64,000 bases of DNA from Lineus longissimus. Taxonomy: Eukaryota; Nemertea; Pilidiophora; Heteronemertea; Lineidae. Shown piece after piece: positions 1 through 12,689 of this stretch. A program made the translations under genes and the position numbers. A model generated the notes under the pieces. The model searched no databases. It was given only the letters and a program-made list of their open reading frames with translations, and was not told where the DNA came from. Where the stretch lies: the NCBI RefSeq assembly GCF_910592395.1, contig NC_088321.1, forward strand, positions 8,742,001 through 8,806,000. Direction: 5' to 3'. Position 1 is the first letter of the stretch. Each line of letters begins with the position of its first letter.

Positions 1-225
1 GCGCACGTGGGAAACCATTGTTTTTGCCTACTCTCCGTAATTTGGAGGGAATTGGACCAAAAATTGGCCATCGGCCTGTCCGCAATTCGGAGTAGAGAGG
101 TGTCCGCCGTACAGAGGTTTTTGTTATTGGAAATGACTTAGAAAAAATCGGGACTGGCCGGACGTGTCCGTAATGTAGAGGTGTCCGCCTGGCAGAGGTG
201 TCCGCTAAGGGAGGTTCTACTGTAT
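1..225. repeat. CTCTCTATTA-type MITE-like repeat, left edge copy
   Basis: This stretch repeats short phrases such as AGAGGTGTCCGC and ends in GGAGGTTCTACTGTATA. The same phrases recur near 9.77, 13.1, 26.9, 38.8, 39.2, 54.1, 57.1 and 58.55 kb. Better copies begin GGAACCTCTCTATTA and end GGAGGTTCCACTGTATA, so the family looks palindromic and MITE-like. This copy may be cut by the window edge. No coding capacity is seen. Confidence 0.6.
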
Positions 226-453
226 ATGTCAAAAGTTAAAATATAATTTCCCTAATTGGCCTAGAAGTGGTAAAAGTGGGCAATTTGAAAACAACATCTT
301 AATGCGCGGTTGGGAATTTAAGGGTTAGAAATGTGAAAATGCAATTTCACAAAACCATGAAATAAAATTGCAGCAAATATTTACGGGATTACAGGATAAT
401 GTAGCTGAAACTAATAATAACCAATAACTCTATGTCCTTGTTTTCCCATATAG

Positions 454-2004
454 ATGCTGTTCAGCGGCTGCCCGTGGCCCATCATCCCCTGCCCACTTTG
501 CGGGGAGCCAGCAACTGCCCGCCAATGGTGACGCGGAGAGCCAACCAGGGCATTCGGCACCGTACCTGGAATTTGAAAGCTACACACCGATGCTGGAGCT
601 GCTTCCGGAGAATTCCGCTCTTGACACAAAGGGCGGCACTGGTGGAGGTAATTCATCTGCCATTTTGGAACGGCGGATGAATTGTCGAGATGGCCCAACC
701 GCAAATGGTCTGGAGGATTCCCAGCATTTGTTGGCGTCAAGCCAGATTTGGGTTGAGCAGGATAGTATACAGGTACAGTACTGTTCACAGGTAACACCTT
801 TTATGACAAGCAGCATGCATGTAGGGTTAAGTATCTTGCTTGAGTTCAATTTGGGTTGAGTAGGATAGAATACACTGAGGCACAGTCTATTGATGACAAA
901 ATTCCTTACAGCAAGCCATAGTTGGTTGACTGTCTTAGTGGAGTCAATATTAAGGTCTCGCAGAATAGTATACTGGTAAAGTACTATTCAGAGGTAACAT
1001 GCGTTGAGCTTCCAACACAGTTTTAAATTGTCTTGCACAAGCCGAGTAGGCTTGATCTGATAGGTACAGTTGTGATCATAAGTGACTCTGAGAGATGGTT
1101 TAGATGGTAGCCTGGAGTGTCAAGTTTGGACCAAATCATCTAAAATTGTAGCCTTTAACGACTCAAAGAGAAGAGATAATCCTTGAAATATGGTAGTTAC
1201 AACATAATTTTGAGACATTCCCGCGGAAAGAGCAATCACATCAAATTAGTCACTCGGAAAGTTATCATGCTTGAACCAAATGGTTGATTTCCATTTTGTA
1301 AATGTAACCTTGTTTTCCAGGGCCATGACCATGAGACATCGCAGCTCCATAGTTCAGGGAATATTACAACATCAGGGAACACGTCGGTTAGTGGGCCACC
1401 GCATCCCGGTCACCCCTCAGCTAACAGCAACCACATTAATACGGGTCAGAATCAACCATGCACGTGTGAACGTGCAGTGCTCCAGTCAGAGGAGGACAAT
1501 TCTAACCAATCTGGGTTACCTGGCAACCATGTGCTGTCACCTGGCAACCATGTGCCGTTACCTGGCAGCCACGTACCATTACCTGCCAACCATCAGCCAT
1601 TACCTGGCCACCACAGCAGGTCAAACTCACCATTGCACCAAGATGACGCAACAGTGTGCAACTTATCAAAATCTTGTCCAGTCACTACGGCAACTACCTC
1701 ATGTTTAGATGATGTCAATGGCAACCCAAAAGATGGCAGCACCAGCAGCAACATGAATCGTATGCAGGCGATTTCAGGGCAGTCTCATGACCGACTTCAA
1801 AATGCACGACCAAAACAATCAAGGAGACGAGATGCAAAGCAGACTCAGGAACGTAACTCCGTAGGTGGTACTCTGCCAAATTCTAATTCTAATTCAACAC
1901 AGGGGGTCTCCAAGTCATTATCTTATGATGCCTCTGGTTATGCTCAGGTGGGACCACTAGGGGGCAGTATGGTACGGCAGCCGGATGGAAATGTGCATTG
2001 TTGA
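454..2004 (+). CDS. Unrecognised gene, last two coding exons
   Basis: Two exons join in one frame. Exon A (454-772) follows the acceptor CCCATATAG and ends at ACAG|GTACAG. Exon B (1321-2004) follows TTGTTTTCCAG and runs to a TGA stop. The junction is phase 0 in both exons, which strongly supports real splicing. Exon A enters with one base of a split codon, so upstream exons lie outside the window or in the first 450 bp. The visible C-terminal 334 residues are low complexity, rich in Ser, Asn, Gly, His and Pro. No signal peptide, membrane segment or known domain is seen. Five copies of a seven-residue repeat (consensus LPGNHVP) lie at 1516-1620. A basic patch RPKQSRRR follows near 1808-1835. 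The tail resembles a disordered cytoplasmic or nuclear regulatory region, but I cannot assign a family. Confidence 0.7.
1516..1620 (+). repeat. 21-bp coding minisatellite
   Basis: Five direct 21-bp units, with CCTGGC or CCTGCC starting at 1519, 1540, 1561, 1582 and 1603, encode the heptad LPGNHVP and variants. The units keep the reading frame. Each carries GGCAACCATG, the half-site also seen in the noncoding X-box-like cluster downstream. Confidence 0.8.
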
Positions 2005-2059
2005 AAACCACATCTGCTCTGGAAACCAAATGCAGCATTTTTTATTATTCAGGTGTTAG

Positions 2060-2930
2060 TTACGGTTCCTGGTCGCTATGGCAACTACATACAAACAACC
2101 ACTCCTAGCAACCTGGAGCTGTCAAACTGTGGATCTTTTCACTTCATTCGGAAATGCGGGTCATAATCATTTTTGTCGTGAAATTTCGTACCGTCGTGGA
2201 AATTTGTGACGGTGTTCTCGCAATTCAGAAATTTGCATATATGCGGAATCTCGGAGCATTGCGTGTAATTGTCATTTTAACTTTGAACAGATGTGTAGTG
2301 GCTTGCTGTGTAATAGGGTAATTAAGTCGGTGACCTTGACCTTTGACCTTCATGTTTGACCTATTAGGCACACAGGGTATGTTTATGGGGTCGTCACCAA
2401 TGCGCTTATTTAAGCTGGAAACTATTTAGATTCATCAGGAAGAACTACTTTGACTCAGGATTCGATGTGAAAGCATGGAAGGAGCAGCTAACTTTCTGGT
2501 CGTCATGGCAACCTCTGTTATTGTTTACCAACAGAAGTCATGGAAACAGTTACTGCCATGTCCTTGCTCTTCTCTCTGGAACAACCCTGCTGGGGCCTGT
2601 AACTAAACTGGCTGATGTTGCCATGGTAATCGGTTCAATGTTGTTTTAGTGACAACGCATTGACATGAGTTGCCGGGTAAATTGTGCTGCCATGGTTGCA
2701 ATCAAATTGTTACTAGGGAGTGACGTAGTAGCCATTGTAATGTCAAGTCATATTCAGCTTCAGACTTCAGACAGTGTACATAGGTGTTATTTAACCCTGT
2801 ATACAGGTCAAGGGTTATCATGACAGCTTGGGCAAACACACATGATTACTATGGCAACGTGGGCCTGTATCAGGGTTAGCATGACAGCATGCCCGGACAC
2901 TGTTACTATGGCAACAGGAAGATAGTAAGA
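2060..2930. promoter_or_regulatory. Cluster of X-box-like palindromes
   Basis: Near-palindromic GTTRCCATGGYAAC-type motifs recur: CGCTATGGCAAC, GTCATGGCAACC, GTTGCCATGGTAAT, GCTGCCATGGTTGC, TTACTATGGCAACG and GTTACTATGGCAAC. They resemble the RFX-binding X-box. The same sequences resume near 5925-6050. RFX binding is inference; the recurrence is directly visible. Confidence 0.45.
2325..2365. promoter_or_regulatory. Direct repeats of nuclear-receptor half-site
   Basis: TGACCTTGACCTTTGACCT followed by a further TTTGACC gives closely spaced copies of TGACCT, the complement of AGGTCA. Such spacing resembles nuclear-receptor response elements. Function is not shown. Confidence 0.35.
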
Positions 2931-4299
2931 CTGGTTCCACGTGGCACCAGAAAATAATTTTTTTTCAGGAAATCACTTTTCTCTCAGTTCTTTGTGTTTT
3001 GACAGTTGTTTGATGATAAAACCAGCCTTTATTGTGTCTCAAAGTTTATTGTTGCATGTTTTTGGATGTTTTGTTGATATTTCGGCAGCAGATGCAAATT
3101 ATTTTGACTTGAATGAAGTTTTGCTTACGTTGTCTTGACAACAGATCGTTCTGATGCAGTGTCGTCATTTGTAAACAAACCTATGTTGCCAATTGTAATG
3201 GGAATTGTTTTACATGATTTTGGACCAGATGTTATTGAAATATTATATTGAAATTATTAATGCAATGTGCAGGGCGCTTTAATTTCCAAAATGTTTTTAG
3301 AAAATGATTAAAATTTGATTAAAATCAATTTAAATTGAATTCTATTCAAATTTCTATTTAAAATCAGTGGATGTGCTTATTTGGAAATTATATAGAAATG
3401 TTTTAAGAATCATTACAGAAAATGTGCTCTATAAATTATTGAATTAATGGATAAGCAATCAAGTATCGGATATTAAGAATGTTTGGAAGCAATTTTCATT
3501 GAGGCTGGTTTTAAACAAATTCATCTAATTGTTTGTTTTTGTTGTCAAGATGGCCATGTGACATTTATGGCCAAACATTTTCCTGTTTTCTCGACTCTGT
3601 TATTGCGTTAAGGGATGCGACATTTCCAATTTCTGGAGGATTAGTGCTTTTACCCCTCCTTAAAAGGGCTTATTTGATAGCAGAGATATCTATGCCTCAG
3701 CTCTCCGTAGAACTTGGCATTTTCAAAACGGGTGAAAAATATACATTATAAATTGAAAACTTTAATCAGTTTTCTTCTTCTGTGCACTGTCCCATCCCTG
3801 TGCAAATGAAGAATTGAGATGCAAGTAACGTCTTTCTGAAAAAAAACTGAGATAGCTATGGTAAAATGTGAAGCTCACATAACCCCCATCTAAGTACAAA
3901 ACCACTTCATTGCAAACCTCAAACTGAACCATTAGAGTCCTGGCAGAAAGTTGCGTTCACTGAGAAGATCTGAAAGGACTCTCAAAGGACTTTACACTTA
4001 TTTCCCAGCTGAAACCTTTCAGTGAATGTCTATTTAAATGCGAATGAATATTGGGCCTTCGAACAGGAAAATGTCATGACAAATTACCTTTGAATTGACA
4101 TAATGCTCCTCGAGGCAACACCTGCTGTACTAGCTTTAAGTTTGCGGTCACAATCACGGAGGCCTCATCAATGGATATATACCGGTTGTGGGGTACTTGC
4201 TCCTTAAAAATATTTTATGTTTGAAATATGTGTTGGATTCATAAGGCAGCTTTATAAAGTGGATCATTTACTGTTCACGTGGAATCATGAAATCATGAA

Positions 4300-4520
4300 A
4301 AAAAAATTTATTTCAAAATTTGCCAAAATAAATATCATAAGAATTTTGGGGTTTTCAGAATTTTTTTTTCTAATTAAAAGAATTTTTTTAAATCAGGTTT
4401 TCAAATTTTTTTTTCTAATTGAACAAATAAAAAATTATGGGTTTTCAGATTTTTTTTCTGATTGAAAGATTAAAAAATTTGGGGGTTTTTAGGAATTTTT
4501 TGTTCTAATTGAAGTGGTCT
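4300..4520 (+). repeat. AT-rich degenerate tandem repeat
   Basis: Four or so units of about 60-65 bp recur, each with GGGTTTTCAGA followed by a T-run and CTAATTGAA or CTAATTAAA. The short open frame here is a by-product of the repeat. Confidence 0.6.
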
Positions 4521-5919
4521 GTACAAGAACCCAGTGACCAGTGTTTTCAGCGAAATGGAGTTATTGGTATCATTTTTTCATCGGACTGAAATCAGAAGCA
4601 TTGCTGTTATGCGGTACCAGTCTTTAGATATTGAAAATACCCTCAAAAAGAGTACCCAATGAACAGCAGTATCTCTGAGAGCAGGAACCAGGTTTATGTA
4701 ATGCTTTATGCATTGGACTGTCCGTGGATTAGATAACATCATTGGGGCCAAAATTATATACTTGGGAAGTGCATAAAGCACATTTTCTCAAAAGGACAGA
4801 AAAGTTGGTTACAGAGTTTTTGCATTGGCCCCTTCAGTTAAAGGGTGACAAAAAATGTCTTTGTCGTTGGGTCACAATTTTTCTATATCTCGGCCAAGAG
4901 ATTGGGAAAATACTTTGATATTATTGGAAGTTGAGGTTCTATTTAACCCCTTAACGGTAGAGCCATTTTGGAAAAGATGGCAGTTATTTTTGAAAAAGAA
5001 GTATCTCATTCGTAGCTGAAAAAACAGCTCTAACTGCTCAGTTCACTGAACACTAAAATTTTCAAAATGAAAATTTCACAAATTCGTTAATACATGTAAG
5101 TGACATCATGTGACTTTATCAGCATAATTACCACAACTATAATTAAAAAAATTATAATGATAAAAAATCTTTAGCCTTATTATAAACAGTTCGCTCATCA
5201 TCAGTGAGAACATTCTCATATATAGTTATTATTGTGCAAGTGTGTGCCGTTTAATGAACAAGATTTTTACAAACAAAAGAATTTCACTCTTTTTGCCAAT
5301 ACCCATTGAAATCCCTGTTTATTCTTAGCATACCGGTATAACTCCAAAGATGTCGACCTTCACCTTTGATCACTCCATGTGCTTATTTGTAACTTTTCAG
5401 GAGAAATTGTATTGGAATTTAAAAATTCTCTTGGTGCCATATTTGTGGGGGTTTGTGAATTTCGTTATCAGAATGTACTTGTTTCTCCGGGTCATACACA
5501 GGTGGTGCTGAGCAGCGACGTTTGGTGACGAAAAACCTCAGCTGCCACCAGTAGGGCATGTACCTAGGCACAAGGTTCTGATAATGGTTCAAGTGAGAAA
5601 GAGCATTGTGTAAGCGCCAGACGGGCATGTGAAATTCGAAGTGCCATATTAAGCTTCTTCAAATTCTTACTGATAAGACACACCAATGTTTTACTTTAAT
5701 GAATGATATTATTGTGCACATGTTTTTTACTAAGAATCTGAATTTATTTTCCCATTGGAACATATAATTCTAAGGGAAAATGTCAGTATCTGGTTGTTCA
5801 TAATATGTGCCAAATATTGTCTTTTAGTTAATCGTCGTTGCGTTTTCTTTGGTAAGGATTGCCTGTATTTCATGTTAAGCAGTAAATATTGTGTAAATAC
5901 TATTGTGTGTGACCTTTCG

Positions 5920-6055
5920 CTGTGTTGTCTTGGTAACAATTATTATTGCAACTGACTCAATAGAAAGTGTTGCTATGGCAACTGTCGTGTCTATGGCAGC
6001 TTGTCAGTTGCTATGGTGATGGTTGCTGTGGAAGCAGTTACTATGGGGATGTAAA
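5920..6055. promoter_or_regulatory. Second X-box-like motif cluster
   Basis: TCTTGGTAACAA, GCTATGGCAACTG, GTTGCTATGGTGATGGTTGC and GTTACTATGGGGATG fall within about 130 bp. They are the same motif class as the 2.06-2.93 kb cluster. No gene start is visible nearby. Confidence 0.4.
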
Positions 6056-6439
6056 CATTTATAGACTAGTGAGCTGTCAGTCAAAAAGTGTCGCACATGT
6101 TTCTCAAATGCTCAATGTAATTGAGTCAAAGTGACTAATTCCATTTTGACTTTTTAAGCGTGTTCTTTTATGAAATATAATATTTAATCGTAAATCTCGC
6201 CCCATACGACTCTTACATGGCTTTTGTGTTGGTTCACACTCCTCTCATGAGATGATCAAGATAAAATCTGACTCATCAAATTCAGAGCAAAATTAGTAGG
6301 CCCTTCTCCGTATTGCTGATAAGTTGGACACCAAAATAAAGGCCAGTGATAAATATTAGAGGTGTATTATGGAAATCTTCCTAGCAACAACCATGACATA
6401 TCTCAGGTTACTCTCTTCAAATTTCTAAGATCTTTTCTT

Positions 6440-7130
6440 TACGGCCAAATGTCATTTCTCCAAGGTCAAGGTCAGTTCTGAGGCCAAGGTAAATTCCAAC
6501 AGGCCAAGGTTGGTTCTCAAATACCACTTTGGTTATTAACGGCCATGGTCAAATCTCTCGTGCCAAGGTTACTTCTAAAAGGCCAAAGTCACCTCTATCG
6601 GGCCAAGGTCGCTACTGAATGGCCAGAGTTGTTTCAAAGGCCATGGTCTTTTCTATCAGGCCAAAGGTCATTTCTAAGGCCAGATGCAATGTCCCTCAAG
6701 ATAGGTCAAACAATCGTACTTCCTGCTGAATATGTAGAAATGCTAACAGTTGATATATCGACATGTTCAAATGTCTCGGCCAGTAAAATATGTCAAACGT
6801 GATTAATCTGCTGAATCAATAAAAATTTGTCCAAATAAATAAATAAATTTGTCTTATGAAAGATTGTAAAATTTATGAAATTTCATAAAATGCCAAGAAA
6901 TGCTCACTTATTGTCAAACTATCTCATGAATCCAGGAAATCCTCATTTCTGAAGCGTCATTTAACATACATGTAGGCCAAATTAGTCTTTCACCAGGTCT
7001 AGACGTGCATAGTTGTCCCGAAAGCTCTGGACCCAGTGCACAAGGTCGTTTCTAAAAGGCCAAGGCCATTTCTCATCCCGAAAGCTCTGGATTAAGTGCG
7101 CAAGGTCGTTTCTAAAAGGCCATTAGATCC
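6440..7130 (+). repeat. GGCCAAGGTCA-type degenerate tandem repeat
   Basis: Units of about 25-35 bp built on GGCCAAGGTCATTTCTAAAA recur through 6445-6690, then again in a longer duplicated unit at 7010-7125 that contains CCGAAAGCTCTGGA twice. Several units contain CAAGGTCA, an ERR/SF-1-like half-site. The 85-residue frame here is a repeat artefact. Confidence 0.6.
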
Positions 7131-9160
7131 CATTCCGCGGTTGTCTATCGTTGGACAGCTCTGGACCAAGCACACACCCGCCGTGTTTCTCTATTCATAA
7201 CCGATTGTGCCTCAATCTAAATGTACCACGTTTCATCATGGGTTCGCCAGATTCCCTTTAGCATCAAACATTCGCCTCTGGCTGACTTGAGATGAAATCC
7301 ATTTTACATTGAAAGGGCTTCGAGCACACAGGACATAATGCAATTAAAAGGAAATTGTTGTTGACAAGAACAGAAAGACAGTGTCGCCGTCTATTATAAG
7401 AACTGGGCATCGATGGTATGTTTGAAAGGCTTTGACCACAAAGGACATAGTACACTGTTAATGTGTGGCTCGTAGATGGCAACATTGTCTACTGTGATCG
7501 TCCGAAGCTCAACTTTTTCAAAATTTCACTTATCTTTTTTGTGCTCTTAGCTCCTTGTTGTTTCTTTGCAAAAACTAAGGCAGCACTTCACAGTGCAGCA
7601 TTTGACCTTGTAAGGTTGAGGGGAGGATGAGAATACGTCTGTAATGATGCAGTTTTAAAATTGTGCATCTGCATCTTGAAATATCTGATGCATTTCCGAC
7701 TCTGTCAAACTTACATTCGCCCTCTGGCCTGTATTGGTGTGTGAGAGATAATTGGTGTGACACTTCTTGATTGACAGCTGCCAATTAGTCCAGTTTTGTC
7801 AATCAGGTCATTTAGAAAGTATCTTATAACAGTATATATAAATATATATTTGTCGAATTTGTAAAAGGGCTAACATGTCCCTTATTTAATTGGCTGTCAT
7901 GTGACCTCGTTAGTAGCTGTAAATTGTCAATTACAGTCACTTTCAAAGACTTGAAGTTCTTACGATACCTTGAAAGTTCTTAGTCATGTGACTAGTGTTC
8001 ATTAACATAATATTTAGGTTTCTTGTAATCTGATCGGCTGATGAGGTCAGGTGACACGCCTTGTTATACATGACAGGGGTTGTGGGATTTGGTGGTGTTA
8101 CATGTTTTACGGAGGAAGGGACAGCAATTTAGTGGCGCGTCTTTCTAGGGGGAGTGAGGTGGACAGGAAAGAGTCTTGACTGTCATGCACCCAAAAACCA
8201 GCTATTTTAATGCTAAAACCTGCAATGATGATTGCACGCAACCAAAATTGCTTGTTTGTGGTGGCCGCGGTAGCCGCTTGCAGTGAGAATCAGTAATCCC
8301 ATTGTCCTGCAATCAATATTGATTGTACCCACTGATGCGATTATCTTTTGTCGCACACAATGCAGTGATTAAAATCACAGGTTGCAGTGACAAAATTTGG
8401 CTGCACTTTTAAGTCTCGGTGTGTGAGAAGTGCTGAAGTTGTCATTAGGAAAAGCTGACTTACAAATTTTAAAGATATTGCTGTGGATTACCGAATGTGT
8501 CCTCAAACAGCTTGTAAAATGTGAGTGTTCAGAAACCAAGGGTTCAATACCGTGTTGCTTTAAGTTTCCCCTTCAAAGGCCTGCCACGGTTGTCTTGTAT
8601 TCCACCTATTTTTGTGTTCACCACCTGTTTTAAGAGTTTGATTGCTCAGGCTAAGTTAGGCTGACTGCTCCGTGGTCTGAAACATTTAAAGGGAGACTAG
8701 ATGTACAAGACAGAGATAGGTCAGAGCCACTAGTTGGGGATCTCTGATCTGACAGTACATTGAAACTATTCATGCTTGTATGAGGCATGTACTGTGTACG
8801 CTATTTATCCAGTTGATGGGCGCCTGTACAAAAGGCCTAAATTACACGTAATAGGCCTACATGGAACAGCTGTACCAAGACCGACTAAATAGCGCCTACA
8901 CATTACTTCGTGTTGAATCAATTTAACCTAGTCCCCATCTCTGCTTATTTGACACCTAAAGATGACCAGTTTGACTGCGTAGCCTTTGCCTTTAGCCTCC
9001 CTTTGAAGAGTATCTGTCGTCTTTCTGTCAGCTGACGGGTGTAACACAACACTGATGCGACAGGAGTTGTGGACGAGGCTTACATAGAAGGATAAGTACT
9101 TCGTTTGCCCTGCACTGAGGAATGTAGAAAACATCAAAAAGTGAATAATCGTCAGAACGT
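7130..9160. other. No recognisable gene
   Basis: I see only short unsupported open frames and AT-rich DNA. No domain, splice pair or TIR was found. Confidence 0.5.
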
Positions 9161-9164
9161 GCTT

Positions 9165-9235
9165 ACATGACCGATCATTGGAAAGTGCTCGATCGGCACT
9201 TTCTTGTGGTTCCATTTGTAAACCTATTGACATTT
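9165..9235 (+). repeat. Single monomer of the 11.2-kb repeat
   Basis: GATCATTGGAAAGTGCTCGA followed by a match to TTCCATTTGTAAACCT is one copy of the unit that is tandemly repeated at 11195-11420. Confidence 0.5.
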
Positions 9236-9764
9236 TCTCAAATCTTTTGCAGGTTCAGTGGTGTGCTCGTTAAGGTGTAAATTATCTCTATGTCACGGCG
9301 TAGGCAACTTAGTCCAACTTAGCCTGGAACTAACTGTAGTTTATAAAAGTACTTGGTGTAATGAATCTACCTCAAAAGACCAGCAGATGTCTGAACTCAG
9401 GGAGACACTATTGTGACATTTTGCTGGTCAAAGTCGTGTTGCGCATCATCAGTTCATGTGTACGCATCATCATAGTGTGTATTGCACATCATTGCGTTGT
9501 GTATGGTACATCAACATTTTGGGAATAGCGCATCATAGGTCTTTGTTCAAATGATCATACCAGAAAATTCAGGGCAGTAAAATCTGAAATCTGAGGTTTA
9601 TTCAAGATATAGAACATTGAAAAGTTCATCTTTCTCCAAGGTTCAATGTTTGTACAAATGTCTATCCTAATTTTGCATGTTGGCTGATAATTTTGAAATG
9701 ATTAGGTCAAAACTTTTGCAAGGTGATCACATTTGGGGATGGGCATGCAGCTAGAAATCATTAG

Positions 9765-9920
9765 AGTGGAACCTCTCTATTACGGACACAAGTGCTGTCC
9801 TTAATTAATAGAGAGGTGTCCTGAGAGGTCAAATTGAAGGGAAACCTCCAATTTGGGACCAAAAGTATTGTCCTGAATAGAGAGGTGTCTGCTTAAGGGA
9901 GGTTCCACTGTATATAAATA
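9765..9920. mobile_element. MITE-like element, intact CTCTCTATTA copy
   Basis: The copy starts GTGGAACCTCTCTATTACGG and ends GGAGGTTCCACTGTATA, so its ends are imperfect inverted repeats (GTGGAACCTC against GAGGTTCCAC). It is about 150 bp with no coding content. This is the best-preserved copy of a family with about nine members in the window. Confidence 0.65.
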
Positions 9921-10074
9921 TTCACACTCTCCAGTTAAAGTTTTCTGTTTTCGTACCCTCTACAGAGGGCGCTCTGCATCGTCACCGCCTCTTGCACCCT
10001 GATTATTTACTCAACATACCAATGAGTTTATGTCGGGAAAGTTTGAACTGGGCAAGACATGAACTGGCTGAGCT

Positions 10075-10160
10075 GATGTGATGGCCTAGTGGTTGAGGCC
10101 TTGTGACCAACAGCCTCTCGCCTTGTGCCTGGCACTTCAGGAGTTTGTGATTAAGGGGAT
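10075..10160 (+). repeat. Degenerate tRNA-like SINE head
   Basis: GATGGCCTAGTGGTTGAGG resembles a pol III A box and is followed about 50 bp later by a decayed B-box-like GAGTTTGTGATT. It fits a worn tRNA-derived SINE head. A functional tRNA is excluded because no cloverleaf can be drawn. Confidence 0.3.
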
Positions 10161-10169
10161 ACACCATTC

Positions 10170-10345
10170 GTAATTTAACTCACATGTTCCATGAAAATAG
10201 GAATGCAGTTATACACACTGTTGGAGTGCAGTTATTATGCATACAAATTTGCTGAAACTTGGTATGTATAATATTTGTATATCTGATGGCAATGCTGAAA
10301 TTTATATTTTGTCTGTGTTTACGAAATTTGAAATTTTCAAATTCA
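10170..10345 (+). repeat. Interspersed repeat, copy 1
   Basis: This segment, with CAAATTTGCTGAAACTTGGT at its centre, matches the reverse complement of 54165-54335. The two copies are diverged and carry no frame. Confidence 0.55.
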
Positions 10346-11194
10346 ATGACAATTACAATTTTAACAAATGACGTAGGCCTTTAAATATTGTCTCGTAAGC
10401 CAAGACTGACTGGCTCTTTGTGTAGAGATGACAACTGACATGTGAGCAAAGAGCATGGCTCATTCCCCTTGAGGAATAAACATGCCGGTACAAATACATT
10501 GTAACAGCATTCAGATTCTGTTTATTTTCAAATGGACCCTGTGTTTAGGTATTATCTAAGTACATGTATTAGACTGATCATTGGGTTGTTCCCAGGTAGC
10601 CAATTGTGTATGCTCTTCCAATGATTACATAAGGTGCAGTATATGGTGATGGCTACCTGGGGACGAAGGGGGGGCACTGATTACATTTGCTGCCACCAGG
10701 GCTACATCCAGTGCATAAGCTGGCAGCACTTGTACCTAATTCACAACCTGGCAAGAGGGTACCAGCAGAACTACAACCACAGCTATTTGGCGCTACGTGG
10801 CGCTGACGGTCAATAGGGTAATGCACTGTTGTGACAGAGACGTGATGTCAATTTGTATTTGAGTTTTGACGTCATTTTGACACAATTACCAGAATGAAAA
10901 TGGAGTGTCGCCCATAGGGATGTCGACACCCTGTTATTAAATTATCATCTGTTGTCCTGTTCATTGTGTGTATCACTTGCTTTTCTGGTTAGACTAGTTC
11001 CCAGACCTGACTGATAGTGCCTGGTAGCTGGTCCACTTACGAGATCCAAATGGATTAGACATTACGCTATGCCGATAAGCTGTCCCATTTATCTGTTTAC
11101 TTGCATTTAATTTTCGGAAATGAAGAAAACAAGCAGAGTTCTTTATGTCTGCACTGATGGCAGCATTGATTGCCTAACTTGATTGTCGAAAACT

Positions 11195-11420
11195 ATTGGC
11201 ACTTCAATGAGCACTTTCTGATGGTACCATTTGTAACATGACCATTCATTGGAAAGCTCTCAATGAGCACTGTCTGATGGTGCCATCGGTAGACCTACAG
11301 TTGTGACCATTCATTGAAAAGCTCTCGATGAGCCCTCTCTGATGGTACCATTTGTAAACCTGGTAACATTACCATTCATGGGAAATCTCTGCGAGCACTT
11401 TTTGATTGTAACATATGTGT
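11195..11420 (+). repeat. Tandem repeat, 62-70 bp unit, about 3.5 copies
   Basis: The phrase CATTCATTGGAAAGCTCTC then AATGAGCACTTTCTGATGG then TACCATTTGTAA recurs. One unlinked monomer is at 9.17 kb. Confidence 0.65.
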
Positions 11421-12689
11421 TCAATGGTCAGTTGTACATTTCAGCTGCCCTTACATGCTGCCAGTCATTCCTTGGAACTAGTCAACCTCTGGTGTGGACA
11501 GTATTTATATGATGGCAGCATATCGTGCCATTTAGATTAGGGGCGCCCTCATGTGGCCAAGATGTAAACTCAGGATTCGATAGTGTAATATCAGGGAGAT
11601 TCATCTCGATGGGGTTAAAATTAGAATGGCCGCCGATCGGTTCAAAATGGCCGCCAGTTGGTTCAGACTTGCAAGTCCAGTTGCCTTGGTGACGCTACAG
11701 TGATGGACAGCCCAGAGTCAACAGCTGTTAAGTGTGTTTGGTTTCCAGCAACGGTACAGGCATATTTTGACATGAAGTTTGGTTCAAGAGCACTATTGTG
11801 TGGCTTCATTCACTGTCGACATCGATTTTATTCTTCGGGCAAAACCAACTTTTGGTTGGCGCATGGGTGAGTGATCAGGTCATATTCTCATTGCCAAGTT
11901 TTGGCGCGGACCCATTGCTATCTTTGGGATTTCATCACAGGACTAGTGCCGGACTTGTGGGCGATGGCCCAACTGCAGTAGGTTATTTTCTGTACAAACA
12001 ACCTGTCTGTCTGAATGAGTTTCATAGTGTGCCACCTATATGGGCGACACAAGTTGCTACCGGGGGTGTCAACACAATCTACCTTATTCATTTGATTGGT
12101 CACCATCTTATTTTGCTGAACTTCATGATGAGTTAGGAGAGTGGAGGAATTTTGTTCTGTTGTGAAACGTTTGGTCCGTTGACGAGTTTGAGTGTACAGT
12201 GTACTTGAGAACTTTAACGTCTTCTGTTTTCAGCATTTCCTTTTCTAATGAAAAGAGTAAGCAACTTCTTCTCACGATTCTAATAGTTTTGAGATGTAGC
12301 GATCAATTTTCACTTCATCATTCAAACAAACACAGCTGATAGAAAAAATACCTCATTTAATAATGGCATCACCTATTTAACCAAACGGACCAATCATTAC
12401 AGTGCATTTTAACTATAAACTGTGAACAGAATAGTCCATTATGAATCTTAGGGGTGACTTTTAAAACCAAATGTGACCTCATTTTGTACACTCTCATTGG
12501 CTTACTTTGAATCTCAAATTTGTTGATGCCTCACTCATTTGTTTTGAAGTTTTCTCAAAGTTGTTACAGCTGTTACAGTTGTAACAGTTGTTACAGCTGT
12601 CTGCAACCAAAGAATGCCTGAATAAAGCACCATCATACGGGGAATTCTAAAACTAACATTCTGAAGCAAGTTAACGATTTCTGTTCAAT

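Larger units (their letters stand above)
2005..7000 (+). other. Probable 3' UTR and intergenic DNA
   Basis: No convincing coding exon follows the TGA at 2004. The stretch is AT-rich with scattered short open frames that lack splice support. Candidate AATAAA signals occur near 4327, 4425, 6335, 6818 and 6833, so the 3' end cannot be fixed. Subregions with structure are listed separately. Confidence 0.5.
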
